64,000 bases of DNA from an uncultured Bacteroidales bacterium (GTDB lineage: Bacteria; Bacteroidota; Bacteroidia; Bacteroidales; Paludibacteraceae), in the NCBI GenBank assembly GCA_946185835.1, contig CAMHKW010000008.1, forward strand, positions 1 through 64,000. Reading direction: 5' to 3'. This document shows, one piece after another, positions 27,276 through 35,656 of this stretch. Positions within the stretch are counted from its first letter, which is position 1; each line of letters starts with the position of its first letter. The notes under the pieces were generated by a model. It was not told where the DNA came from. It did not search any database and was given only the letters and a program-made list of their open reading frames with translations. Position numbers and translations under genes: made by a program.

Positions 27276-28868
27276 TTAGTATGTCGTCAGAGTCAGGTTG
27301 GTAAGTGTGATGTTACCATTGTAGCTATTGACCGACCAACAGTTATGTTGTATGCCATAGATACGGTTGGTGTATGCCAACACATCGTTGATATACATTA
27401 CCAATACCGAGTTGTCGGTGTAGATATCTATGTTATAGATATTGTCGGCGGGTGTGTTGAACGTATAGCTGTCGATGGCAGCCACAAATCCCATGCCTTC
27501 TTCACCTTCCTCTTCGAAGTTGATTTTGCGACGGGTGTCACCTTCGGGATTCACCACGAGGGTGTAGTATTTCTTACTGTCGGTGCCGCGCACCAGCGAG
27601 ATACCGAACTTGTCGGCTGCCGTTTGGGTGGTGACAGTCATTGAGATGTGGTTGTGATACTCGAGTCGGTTGAACAGAGCATACGAGTTAGGCTCGAACG
27701 AGTAAGTGTTACCTGCCACACTCACGCCAGTCTGAGACTGTGCCATCAGCTTCACTTCTTTGTTGTTGGCATATTTGTCTTCTATGCCTTTTACTTCTCC
27801 GAGGGTGAGGGTTCCATCTTCATGTTGTATGAGTCGGTGAGCCACCAGCGAGCCTGCCCATTGCGGTTCGCCCGTGGGGTTGGTCTTGGTGTTGTCGTTA
27901 CCCTCACGTGTCGGGCACCAGCCCCATATATATCGGTTAGTGCCGTCGGAAGCGGTCTTACCGGCATAGAAAGCGCGGGAGTCGAGGAAGCCCTCGTGGT
28001 CGTCGGGCCAGATGCCGGCATCGGCGGCGGTGCACGCTTTCAGCTCGTCGAGAGTGCGACCTTTGAAATACTGCACTCGGCGTATCGCTTGGTGCATCTC
28101 GCTGTATACCAAATACCACCAGTCGCCCATCTTGAAGATGTCGGGACACTCGTAGAAACGGTCCCACATCATCGACATAAACACACCTTTGTGTTCCCAA
28201 TTTCGTAGGTCTTGCGAGGTGAACTCGGCGAGGTTGCCCTTGCCTCCTACTTTGGTGCTGACCACCATGTGCCATAGTCCGTCTTCTTCGCTGTTCCAGA
28301 CGAAGGGGTCGCGGAAGTCGGTGCTGCTGTAGGCATAACTTACGCCGCGCAGGCGGAAGAGTTGGTTCTTGGTCCATGTCTTGAAGTCAGGTGAGGTGGC
28401 GTACATCACCACTTGTGCATCTTCGCCTGCCTTTGGCTGGTCGCGGTTGGCAGTGTAGAAGATATAGTAGAGTTGGTCTTGTTCGTTGTATACCACACAT
28501 CCTGTTCCCAATGCCGCATCTTGTTCGGCGCGTGCACCGGTGGGCAGTACCTCTCCCAGCGGGGTGTAGTTGGCAACATCTTTGGTCTTCACTCCCCAGA
28601 ACGGGTGGTAGGTGCCGGGCATGTTCGGGCGGAACTCCTGCAGATACAGTATCTTGAACGTTTTGGTCTGTGGGTCGAAGAACGGCATGGGGTCGCCTAC
28701 GAAACCGGCGTATGGCTTGTAGTAGGTGTCGCTCGACTTCTCATCTACCGATGCGTATTGGTTGGTGGTGCCGTCCCAGTCTTTCTGTTCGGGTTGGATC
28801 GTAGGCTCGCAAGCATTGAACATCATTATGCTCGTTGCCGCAATGGCAAATATATTTATTGCTTTCAT
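27276..28868 (-). CDS. GH32-B: surface lipoprotein endo-levanase-like enzyme
   Basis: A 530-residue lipoprotein (MMFNACE, Cys20) with a GH32 catalytic propeller. The canonical WMNDPNG is replaced by GFVGDPMPFFD, with Asp59 the likely nucleophile. FRDP (Asp187) and YECPDIF (Glu240) supply the other catalytic residues. A C-terminal beta-sandwich ends the chain. This form, and the place after SusC-SusD-DUF4960 and before an exo-GH32, match BT1760, the surface endo-levanase of B. thetaiotaomicron. It probably cuts the polymer outside the cell before SusC2 import. Endo-action and levan specificity come from synteny rather than from residues I can identify. Confidence 0.88.
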   Translation of the reverse strand: MKAINIFAIAATSIMMFNACEPTIQPEQKDWDGTTNQYASVDEKSSDTYYKPYAGFVGDPMPFFDPQTKTFKILYLQEFRPNMPGTYHPFWGVKTKDVANYTPLGEVLPTGARAEQDAALGTGCVVYNEQDQLYYIFYTANRDQPKAGEDAQVVMYATSPDFKTWTKNQLFRLRGVSYAYSSTDFRDPFVWNSEEDGLWHMVVSTKVGGKGNLAEFTSQDLRNWEHKGVFMSMMWDRFYECPDIFKMGDWWYLVYSEMHQAIRRVQYFKGRTLDELKACTAADAGIWPDDHEGFLDSRAFYAGKTASDGTNRYIWGWCPTREGNDNTKTNPTGEPQWAGSLVAHRLIQHEDGTLTLGEVKGIEDKYANNKEVKLMAQSQTGVSVAGNTYSFEPNSYALFNRLEYHNHISMTVTTQTAADKFGISLVRGTDSKKYYTLVVNPEGDTRRKINFEEEGEEGMGFVAAIDSYTFNTPADNIYNIDIYTDNSVLVMYINDVLAYTNRIYGIQHNCWSVNSYNGNITLTNLTLTTY

Positions 28869-28873
28869 AACTA

Positions 28874-30268
28874 TTATTGCATTAAGTAGTTGATGGCATT
28901 CTCTGTTATCTTAGCCACGTTGTCGTGGTAGTATGAGGCGACATCGGTAGCTACAGTATACCAGTCGTAGCATCCTGAGCCGATGCATACTATGGCGCCG
29001 TGTTCGTTAGTGGGCAGGTACTCCCAAGCTACGATAGCCTTGTCGCCGTAAGCGATGTCGACAGCACCTGTCTTCTGCCGCCATGTCTCGTTGTCGTCGT
29101 AGCCTCCCCAGTCGGTGCCGATATGGTATTGAGCAGTAGAGTTGGTGATGCGGTAGCCTGCATCGCATGTGAATACGCTTTCGAGTTCGTCGGGCTTCAT
29201 CACGAGGTTTTGCCACAGAGCGTGGTCGGTCTTGCCTGCTATGTTGAAACTCCACGGATTGCTTACCGTCTCGGCGTCGGCTTCGTTTTGTCCCCAGCAG
29301 TTGTTGGGTACGCAGTCGGCTTCGCCAATGTAAGCGGGCAGGTAGGTAGCATAACGTGTGAGCAGTAAGTTGCCGCCAGCCTGGTAGTAAGCTTTCAGTT
29401 GGTCTACGGCAGCGAGAGCTTCGGCAGCGTTAGCCTCGAACTGTCCTTTGCCGTCGATGCCACCGTCTTTGTGCAGGTGCCACCATATAACCTTACATTC
29501 GCTCAGGTCGACAGAGCCGTTGGCGAGGTCGGTGAACGAGGCGTATGCGGCTTTTTCGATGTTGCTCAGCAGCCATGCGCAAGCGGCAGCCTCTTCTTGT
29601 CCAAGCTGTTGTTGTGTGGCAGCGATGCCCACGTATAAGGCATGCGGACTTGCCATCTCGCTAACCGTCACCTTATATACATACGAGGCTGTGTTGCACG
29701 TCACGGTGAAGTCTACGGGGTTGGTGAAGTCGCATGGCACGCCGCTTGCCGGACTGACGGTAGCACCCTCGGTAGTGGTGATGGTGGGTGTCAGAGAGGC
29801 GAGGTTGGTGCCTACCGGTACCTGAACGGAGATGGTATGTGCCGACTCGTTGATCACGCCAGTATACTGACCGTTGATGACGAAAGCGAGTATGCGTGCC
29901 TCATCGTGTTTGACAGATAAGGTGTATTCTTGGAACACGTTGCCATTGGTGACACGTATCTGACGTGGTGCCACGAGGTTAAGATGCTCACCTTGCTGCA
30001 AGGTGGCAGAGGCTCCTTCTGACAGAGTAAGTGTGGTGAGCACCATGTCTTGTTCGTCGTAGGTCTCGGGAATAGACACTACGATGGTTCGACGTGTCTG
30101 GTCGATAAGCCCCGGATATTGCTCGTCGAGAGTGAGTGCTTCTATTCGGCAGTCACCATCGAGCACGAACTGACTACTCGGCTTATTGCAACCGACGAGG
30201 AGCGTTGCGCAGATTGCAAAGAGCAGCAAGCCGAAAACAGTAGAACGTGATTTATTGTTGGTCTTCAT
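28874..30268 (-). CDS. DUF4960 surface lipoprotein (fructan binding, BT1761-like)
   Basis: A 464-residue lipoprotein (LLVGCN, Cys27). Two Ig-like segments fill about 35-205 (SIPETYDEQDMVLTTLTL and VQVPVGTNLASLTPTITTTEG are typical DUF5018-like strands). A DUF4960 domain of about 250 residues follows, with VIWWHLHKDG, GGNLLLTRYAT and a C-terminal KITENAINYLMQ helix. In B. thetaiotaomicron the gene in this position (BT1761) encodes a surface fructan-binding lipoprotein. It is 5 nt upstream of GH32-B. It is the second of three DUF4960 proteins in the locus. Confidence 0.85.
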   Translation of the reverse strand: MKTNNKSRSTVFGLLLFAICATLLVGCNKPSSQFVLDGDCRIEALTLDEQYPGLIDQTRRTIVVSIPETYDEQDMVLTTLTLSEGASATLQQGEHLNLVAPRQIRVTNGNVFQEYTLSVKHDEARILAFVINGQYTGVINESAHTISVQVPVGTNLASLTPTITTTEGATVSPASGVPCDFTNPVDFTVTCNTASYVYKVTVSEMASPHALYVGIAATQQQLGQEEAAACAWLLSNIEKAAYASFTDLANGSVDLSECKVIWWHLHKDGGIDGKGQFEANAAEALAAVDQLKAYYQAGGNLLLTRYATYLPAYIGEADCVPNNCWGQNEADAETVSNPWSFNIAGKTDHALWQNLVMKPDELESVFTCDAGYRITNSTAQYHIGTDWGGYDDNETWRQKTGAVDIAYGDKAIVAWEYLPTNEHGAIVCIGSGCYDWYTVATDVASYYHDNVAKITENAINYLMQ

Positions 30269-30362
30269 ATTGCTTTAGTGATTTGTTGTTTTAGACTTTC
30301 TATATTCCTTAGATTTTCTATGTTCTCTATACTCTATAGATTTTTAGATATCCTTGTTATTA

Positions 30363-32099
30363 TTACCATCCTCCTATGTTCTGCTGATAGTGTCCGTTGG
30401 AAGCCGCTATCTGTTCGTATGGTATTGGCAGGTACTCGTTTTTGTTGGCGGTGAAGTGGGCTGCGGTGTAGATGGCGCAGTTGTCGGCTTCTTCGGCGTA
30501 GTATCGGTTGATGACTGTTTCTGCTTCCCCCCAGCGTACGAGGTCGAAGAAACGTTCGCTTTCCAGGGCGAGTTCTATACGGCGTTCACGTTTCACTCTT
30601 TCCAAAGCGTTGTTGCTGTCGGTATAGGGTTTGACGCGCATCTTAGCTCCGTAGTTGACGTCGTATCCTGTGAGCATAGCGGTGCTGGCAGCGGCGCGTA
30701 CTCGCAGTTGGTTGACAAGGGCAATAGCCTCGTCGCCGCGCCCCATTTGTGCTAAGGCTTCGGCACGCATCAGCAGCACGTCGGCATAGCGTAAGACGAT
30801 ACGGTTCATAGGGCTGCCCCACCATGCACCTTTGATAAGGTATTCGGTGTCGGGGTCGACGTTATGTTTGAGTGTGACGTTATATCCGTATAGTCCGTTC
30901 GAGCGGCTCCATGTCTGCGTCTTAGCCATTATGTAGTTGGGGTTAAACATATAGGGGAAGCCCGGTATGCCGATGGTGAGCCACAGACGCGGGTCGGCAT
31001 TGTCGGTCTGTGCATTGAAGTCCTTTTGGTTGAAGTCTTCGACAGGCAGTCCGGCATCGTCGGTATGGAAGGCGTTGACCAGGTTCTGCGACGGTTTGTA
31101 GAAGTCGCAACCTCCATCTGTCACTCCTGGTATGTTAGGAACGATAAGTCCGTACGACCAGTTGAGGTTACCGTTCTTGGTACCATCGTTCATCGAATAC
31201 TGCATTGCCCAGATACTCTCCACTCCGTTCTCGTATTGTGGTTCGGGGCGGAAGTTATTATGGAAGTCAGGCTCCAAAGCGTAGTTGCCGGCGCTGTAGA
31301 TGGCGGGGTCGGTAAATTCGATTACCTTCTCGAGGTCAGCTCGGTTGATTTCTGTCACAGCGTGTGAAGCGGGGTCGTCTTGGCGGTATGCCTTGTAGAG
31401 ATATGTCTTTGCCATGAGTGCTGCCGCTGCTGCCTTGGTCGGCCGACCTTTGTCGGCTTGCGTCTCGGGCAGGTGTTGGTAGGCATATTCGAGGTCGGTG
31501 ATGATGACCTTCCATCCCTCGTCGTTGGTGTAGGTGGTGTTGCTCAGGTTGTTGTAGTCTTGCTGAGTCATGTCAGCCTTGGTGACGAAAGGTATATTCT
31601 TGTATAACCTCTTGAGTAGGAAATGTCCATACGAGCGCAGGAAATACATCTCTGCTAAGCGTTGCTCTTTGAGAGTATAGCTTTGGTCGGTCTTCTCGAG
31701 TGCGTTGATGGCAGCGTTGACGCGGCTGAGGCTGTTGTACAGGCGCACCCACATGTCGTTGATGTTCCAGTTGGTGGTCAGTATACCTTGCGAAATCTCG
31801 AGTTGGTGGAATACGTCACCGTCGCTCGTTCCGTTGCCGCCTTTGTAGGCATCGTCAGAACGGACGTCGAAGTTCCACATCGAGAACGACGAGTTGATGT
31901 CTTCCGACGAGATAAACACGGCGTAGGCTGAGATGACAAGTTGGTCGATATATTCGGGGTCGCTCACCTGGTCTTCACTGAGTATGCCTTGCGGGATGTC
32001 TTGATTGAGGAAGCTGTCGCACGAGGTGAAGAGCATGGTAGCGCTTACGAGCAACACCGACGCAAGGGTTATGATATTATTTCTATTGAAAGTCTTCAT
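30363..32099 (-). CDS. SusD2: SusD/RagB family glycan-binding lipoprotein
   Basis: A 578-residue lipoprotein with lipobox TSCDSFLNQ, the usual SusD start. The TPR-rich N-terminal half contains the family motif NVRSDDAYKGG-type (here DVRSDDAYKGGNG) and RAEMYFLRSYGHFLL-like helices. The C-terminal half has the RYADVLLMRAEALAQMG and ERRIELALESERFFDLVRWG motifs. It would cap the SusC2 transporter at the cell surface and bind fructan. It starts 12 nt after the susC2 stop, as is normal for the pair. Confidence 0.95.
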   Translation of the reverse strand: MKTFNRNNIITLASVLLVSATMLFTSCDSFLNQDIPQGILSEDQVSDPEYIDQLVISAYAVFISSEDINSSFSMWNFDVRSDDAYKGGNGTSDGDVFHQLEISQGILTTNWNINDMWVRLYNSLSRVNAAINALEKTDQSYTLKEQRLAEMYFLRSYGHFLLKRLYKNIPFVTKADMTQQDYNNLSNTTYTNDEGWKVIITDLEYAYQHLPETQADKGRPTKAAAAALMAKTYLYKAYRQDDPASHAVTEINRADLEKVIEFTDPAIYSAGNYALEPDFHNNFRPEPQYENGVESIWAMQYSMNDGTKNGNLNWSYGLIVPNIPGVTDGGCDFYKPSQNLVNAFHTDDAGLPVEDFNQKDFNAQTDNADPRLWLTIGIPGFPYMFNPNYIMAKTQTWSRSNGLYGYNVTLKHNVDPDTEYLIKGAWWGSPMNRIVLRYADVLLMRAEALAQMGRGDEAIALVNQLRVRAAASTAMLTGYDVNYGAKMRVKPYTDSNNALERVKRERRIELALESERFFDLVRWGEAETVINRYYAEEADNCAIYTAAHFTANKNEYLPIPYEQIAASNGHYQQNIGGW

Positions 32100-32111
32100 A
32101 GTAGTAGAGTG

Positions 32112-35100
32112 TTAGAAGGTTACTTTTGTTCCTAATGTTACTGTCAGCGGAATAGGGTATCCGAAGTTCGGATTCTCGGGGTCAACGCCCGTGAAGTTGC
32201 GGGCATGAATGGTGAACACGTTTTGTGCTGATACGAACCATCGCCAGTTTTGCATCTTCATCTTCTCGCAGGCAGCCTTGGGCAGGTTATATCCTAACTG
32301 CAGGTTTCTGAGTTTGAGGAACGAACCGTTTTCAACCCAATATGTGCTCACACGTTTCTCGTTGTTGTTGTCGGAGAGCGAGAGTGCCGGGATGTTGCTG
32401 TTTGGGTTGGTCGGGCTCCATGCGTCGAGCAGACGGGTACCTTTATTCAGGAATCCGATATTCAGACCTGCCCAGATGTCGGTTTCGCGTTTGAGGTCGG
32501 TGATGACATCGACTCCTGCTACACCTTGGAAGAAGACTGTCAGGTCGAAGCCCTTGTATTCGAAGTAGAAGTTAGCGCCATACGACAGTGCCGGAACGGG
32601 CGAATAAATCCAGTCTTGGTCGGCTTCGGTGATGAAGCCGTCGCCGTTGAGGTCGCGATAGCGTATACGTCCGACGGCTGCTCCTTCTTGGATGGCGTGG
32701 TTGTCAACTTCTTGCTGACTCTGGAAGATACCGTCGGCGATATATCCTACTTGCGAGCCCATGGCATGACCCACTACCGACTTCACGCCATTGCCGCCGA
32801 AGGTGCCTTTGGCTGCTATTGTCTCCGGCAGTTTGGTTACGGTATTGGTATACGACGAGAGGTTGGCAGAGATGTCGTATTTGAAGCCTCCGGCAGTCTG
32901 GTTGCGGTAGCCTAAGGTCAGTTCCTCTCCGAGGTTGTCCATGGCTCCGGCATTAACCCATTGTACCGAGCCTTCGCCCATGGCTCCGATGCCGTCCATC
33001 AGCACGAGTATGTCTTTGGTCTGTTTGTAAAACCAGTCGAACGAGCCATAGAAGGTCTGTTTGAACAGCGAGAAGTCGAGACCTACGTTAGTCTGTGTCG
33101 TCGTCTCCCATTTGATGTCGTCGTTGCCTATCTGGTTGCGTTTGAAGCCCGACTGCAGCGTATGTCCGCCGTTGGTACCTTCTATATCGTATGAGGTACC
33201 ATACGACTGTCCGCCCGACTCGTTGACGCCGTAGTTACTTACGTAGATGGTGTATCGTGCTGTCGACGAGATGTCTTGGTTACCGGTCTGTCCCCACGAA
33301 GCGCGCAGCTTGAGGTCGTCTAACCACGAGCTTGCCAGCTGCATGAATTTCTCTTGGCTCAGGCGCCAACCTGCCGATACCGAGGGGAAGGTGGCAAAGC
33401 GGTTGTGGCGACCGAAGCGGCTCGAACCGTCGTGGCGGAGTGTCAGCGACACGAGGTAGCGGTTGTCGTAGGTGTAGTTGGCTTTGCCGAAGAAAGAGAT
33501 GAGCGAGTAGCTGCCTGCCGAGCCGTAAGACTGCGCAGTGCCGACACCCGCGTCGGGCCACATATAAGTGGGTTTGAGGATGATGAAGTCCTCTTTATAA
33601 CCGGAGAACCACTCGTCGATCTGTCGGTTGAGCTCCGTTCCGAGTAGGAAGTCGGCGCGGTGTTTGCCAATCTCCATGTTATAGGTGGCGATGGCGTTCC
33701 ACATCCATTTGAGCCAGTGCTCTTGCTTTGCTTCTACGCCGTTCTTGTCGTTGGCAACGGTGCCTTCGGTGATGGGGTAGGTGAAGATACGCTGTTTCTT
33801 CTGAGCGTAGTCGATACCTGCAGTGGTGCGGATGTTAAGTCCTTTATACGGAGCTATGTTGATGAACGCATTACCGAAGATACGCCAGTAGGTGTATCGG
33901 TTGTCTTTGTTGCGCTCTAAACGTGCCACGGGGTTTTCGCGGTCGGGGTATCCTCCCACCGGACCTGCAAAGTCGCCATTGGTGGTGTAGATGGGCAGCG
34001 AGGGGTTGAACTGAAGCACGTTCTCGAGGAAGCCGCCCGGGGCTGCTACCTCGGAGGTGCGGTTGAGGGTGAAGTTCTCGCCGATGGTGACGTAGTCGCC
34101 TATGATCTTATAGTCGGTGTTGATACGTGCCGAGAAACGGTCGAAGTCGGAGGTCTTGATAACGCCATTGTTCTTGTAGTATCCAAGCGAGAAGAAGCTA
34201 CTACCTTTCTGACTGCCGTTCGATACCGAAACATTGTAGTTTTGTATCATACCCGGACGTGTGGTGGCGCTGTACCAGTCGGTGTCGGCTGCGGGAACGG
34301 TGCCGGCATCGTCTAAGTATTTGTTCATCGTAATGCCGTTTAGCACGGGTTGCCCTTGTGCGTTGTATCCCCAGTCGTAGTGGTAGCCCAAAGCGTTGGT
34401 GTTGGGGTTCATGTTGTCGTTGACGTATGCCTGCCACATCACCTGCCCATATTGCTGAGCATTGAGCACATGCATGCGGTTGACGTACGACTGCACTGCT
34501 ACCGAAGCGTCGAGGTCGACGCGTATCTTACCTTCGGTACCTTTCTTGGTGGTGATGATGATAACGCCATTAGCGGCACGCGAACCGTAGATACTTGCCG
34601 AGGCTGCGTCTTTGAGTACTTGTATCGACTCGATGTCGTTGGGGTTAAGCTCGTGCATGCCCGATTTGGTGGGCACGCCGTCGATGATATACAAGGGGTC
34701 GTTGTCGTTGAGTGTGCCGACACCGCGGATACGCACTATGGCGCTTCCCGATGGTGAGCCGTCGGCAGAGATGTTCATACCCGGCACCTTGCCTTGCAGT
34801 GCTTTCATCGGGTTGTTCTCTTGTTGCTTCTCGAGGTCTTTGGCACTCACAGCGCTCACCGCACCGGTGAGGTCGGCCTTGCGCTGAGTGGTATAACCCG
34901 TCACCACCACTTCTTCTAACACTTCGTTGTCTTCCGACAGTACGATGTGCATGCCGGTGGCGGCAGCAACACTTTGCGACTTGTAGCCCACATAGGAGAT
35001 GTTCAGTTTGGCTCCGGTGGCTACTGTTAGCTGGAAGTTACCATCAAAGTCGGTGATGGTACCGTTCGTCGTGCCTTCTTCCACTACCGAAGCTCCTATG

Positions 35101-35219
35101 ATAGGCTCTTCGGTGCCCGCCTCAACGACTGTACCGGTGGCAGTGACCTGCGCCCTAAGACAGCCCAATGAGAGCAAACAGAGGAAAAAGACTACAAACA
35201 AAAGTCTTTTCTGTTCCAT
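32112..35219 (-). CDS. SusC2: TonB-dependent outer-membrane fructan transporter
   Basis: A 1035-residue outer-membrane importer with a signal peptide (ending LRAQ). A carboxypeptidase-regulatory-like domain covers about 25-105 (GTVVEAGTEEPIIGASV...NGTITDFDGNFQL). The TonB-box region VLEEVVVTGY, the plug (PLYIIDGVPT...IESIQVLKDAASASIYGSRAANGVIIITTKKG) and a 22-strand barrel ending in Phe follow. The first 140 residues are very like those of SusC1, pointing to duplication. It leads the operon susC2-susD2-DUF4960-GH32-B and has an unusual leader of about 270 nt containing a tandem array. Confidence 0.95.
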   Translation of the reverse strand: MEQKRLLFVVFFLCLLSLGCLRAQVTATGTVVEAGTEEPIIGASVVEEGTTNGTITDFDGNFQLTVATGAKLNISYVGYKSQSVAAATGMHIVLSEDNEVLEEVVVTGYTTQRKADLTGAVSAVSAKDLEKQQENNPMKALQGKVPGMNISADGSPSGSAIVRIRGVGTLNDNDPLYIIDGVPTKSGMHELNPNDIESIQVLKDAASASIYGSRAANGVIIITTKKGTEGKIRVDLDASVAVQSYVNRMHVLNAQQYGQVMWQAYVNDNMNPNTNALGYHYDWGYNAQGQPVLNGITMNKYLDDAGTVPAADTDWYSATTRPGMIQNYNVSVSNGSQKGSSFFSLGYYKNNGVIKTSDFDRFSARINTDYKIIGDYVTIGENFTLNRTSEVAAPGGFLENVLQFNPSLPIYTTNGDFAGPVGGYPDRENPVARLERNKDNRYTYWRIFGNAFINIAPYKGLNIRTTAGIDYAQKKQRIFTYPITEGTVANDKNGVEAKQEHWLKWMWNAIATYNMEIGKHRADFLLGTELNRQIDEWFSGYKEDFIILKPTYMWPDAGVGTAQSYGSAGSYSLISFFGKANYTYDNRYLVSLTLRHDGSSRFGRHNRFATFPSVSAGWRLSQEKFMQLASSWLDDLKLRASWGQTGNQDISSTARYTIYVSNYGVNESGGQSYGTSYDIEGTNGGHTLQSGFKRNQIGNDDIKWETTTQTNVGLDFSLFKQTFYGSFDWFYKQTKDILVLMDGIGAMGEGSVQWVNAGAMDNLGEELTLGYRNQTAGGFKYDISANLSSYTNTVTKLPETIAAKGTFGGNGVKSVVGHAMGSQVGYIADGIFQSQQEVDNHAIQEGAAVGRIRYRDLNGDGFITEADQDWIYSPVPALSYGANFYFEYKGFDLTVFFQGVAGVDVITDLKRETDIWAGLNIGFLNKGTRLLDAWSPTNPNSNIPALSLSDNNNEKRVSTYWVENGSFLKLRNLQLGYNLPKAACEKMKMQNWRWFVSAQNVFTIHARNFTGVDPENPNFGYPIPLTVTLGTKVTF

Positions 35220-35281
35220 GATTTTCAGGATAATGTTAATATTGAGGTTAATTTGGAGTTTAGTGTTTGGAGTGCGTTAGG

Positions 35282-35302
35282 GCGCCGGTTACCAACCGGC
35301 GG
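35282..35302. repeat. Single palindrome of the CGCCGGTT...AACCGGCG family
   Basis: One copy with arms CGCCGGTT and AACCGGCG lies in the susC2 leader, between the start codon and the 26-bp tandem array. In RNA it could form a short stem about 70 nt before the start codon. Confidence 0.7.
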
Positions 35303-35319
35303 AAAAAACAATGTGCCCC

Positions 35320-35502
35320 GTGCTCTGTAGTAAACGTGCGCAAAAGTGCTCTGTAGTAAAAGTGCGCAAAAGTGCTCTGTAGTAAAAGTACGCAAAAGTG
35401 CTCTGTAGTAAACGTGCGCAAAAGTGCTCTGTAGTAAAACGTGCGCAAAAGTGCTCTGTAGTAAACGTGCGCAAAAGTGCTCTGTAGAAAACGTGCGCAA
35501 AA
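35320..35502. repeat. 26-bp tandem array, seven units, in the susC2 leader
   Basis: Seven head-to-tail copies of gtgctctgtagtaaacgtgcgcaaaa start at 35320, 35346, 35372, 35398, 35424 (27 nt), 35451 and 35477, with one or two substitutions each. The last unit overlaps the predicted -7 box of susC2, so the other six would be transcribed. On the minus strand each unit carries CACTTTTG, one base from the active TACTTTTG. There are no spacers, so it is not a CRISPR array. Confidence 0.9.
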
Positions 35503-35564
35503 GTACAGCATTCGCGCGTAATGGGGTGTAATATTTGTTTCATTTATTAGCAATATTGTTGCGC
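35498..35564 (-). promoter_or_regulatory. susC2 promoter with putative regulator operator
   Basis: The -7 box TACTTTTG lies at 35505-35498 on the minus strand with no TTTG at -33. Half-sites GTTTCAT (35537-35543) and GTTGCGC (35558-35564) are 21 bp apart, with 31 bp between the -7 box and the nearer one, exactly as at susC1 and GH32-A. The half-sites are more degenerate here, but the inner TAGCAAT and TTGTTGC match the GH32-A operator. Confidence 0.65.
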
Positions 35565-35568
35565 GCAC

Positions 35569-35598
35569 AAAAAACAGAGGTGCCAATCGGCACCTCTG
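35569..35598 (-). terminator. Rho-independent terminator of the susC1 operon
   Basis: A perfect 10-bp stem CAGAGGTGCC / GGCACCTCTG has a 4-nt loop and is followed on the minus strand by six T. It ends the susC1-to-DUF4960 transcript. It sits directly upstream of the susC2 operator, so the two modules are separate transcription units. Confidence 0.9.
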
Positions 35599-35656
35599 CG
35601 GGGTATTGATTATGTAAATAACAGCGCTTAGCAACAAGCTGCTTTAGCAGTAGCGC

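Noticed and set aside
27133-27276. N-terminal extension of GH32-A
   Set aside because: The region contains the promoter and operator; the signal peptide begins at 27132.
35320-35502. Possible CRISPR array
   Set aside because: Units are directly adjacent with no spacers, and no cas genes are present.
35225-35637. Overlapping minus-strand reading frames rich in FCARLLQSTFAH-like repeats
   Set aside because: They are translations of the 26-bp tandem array in three frames; no start signal, codon pattern or homology supports a gene.
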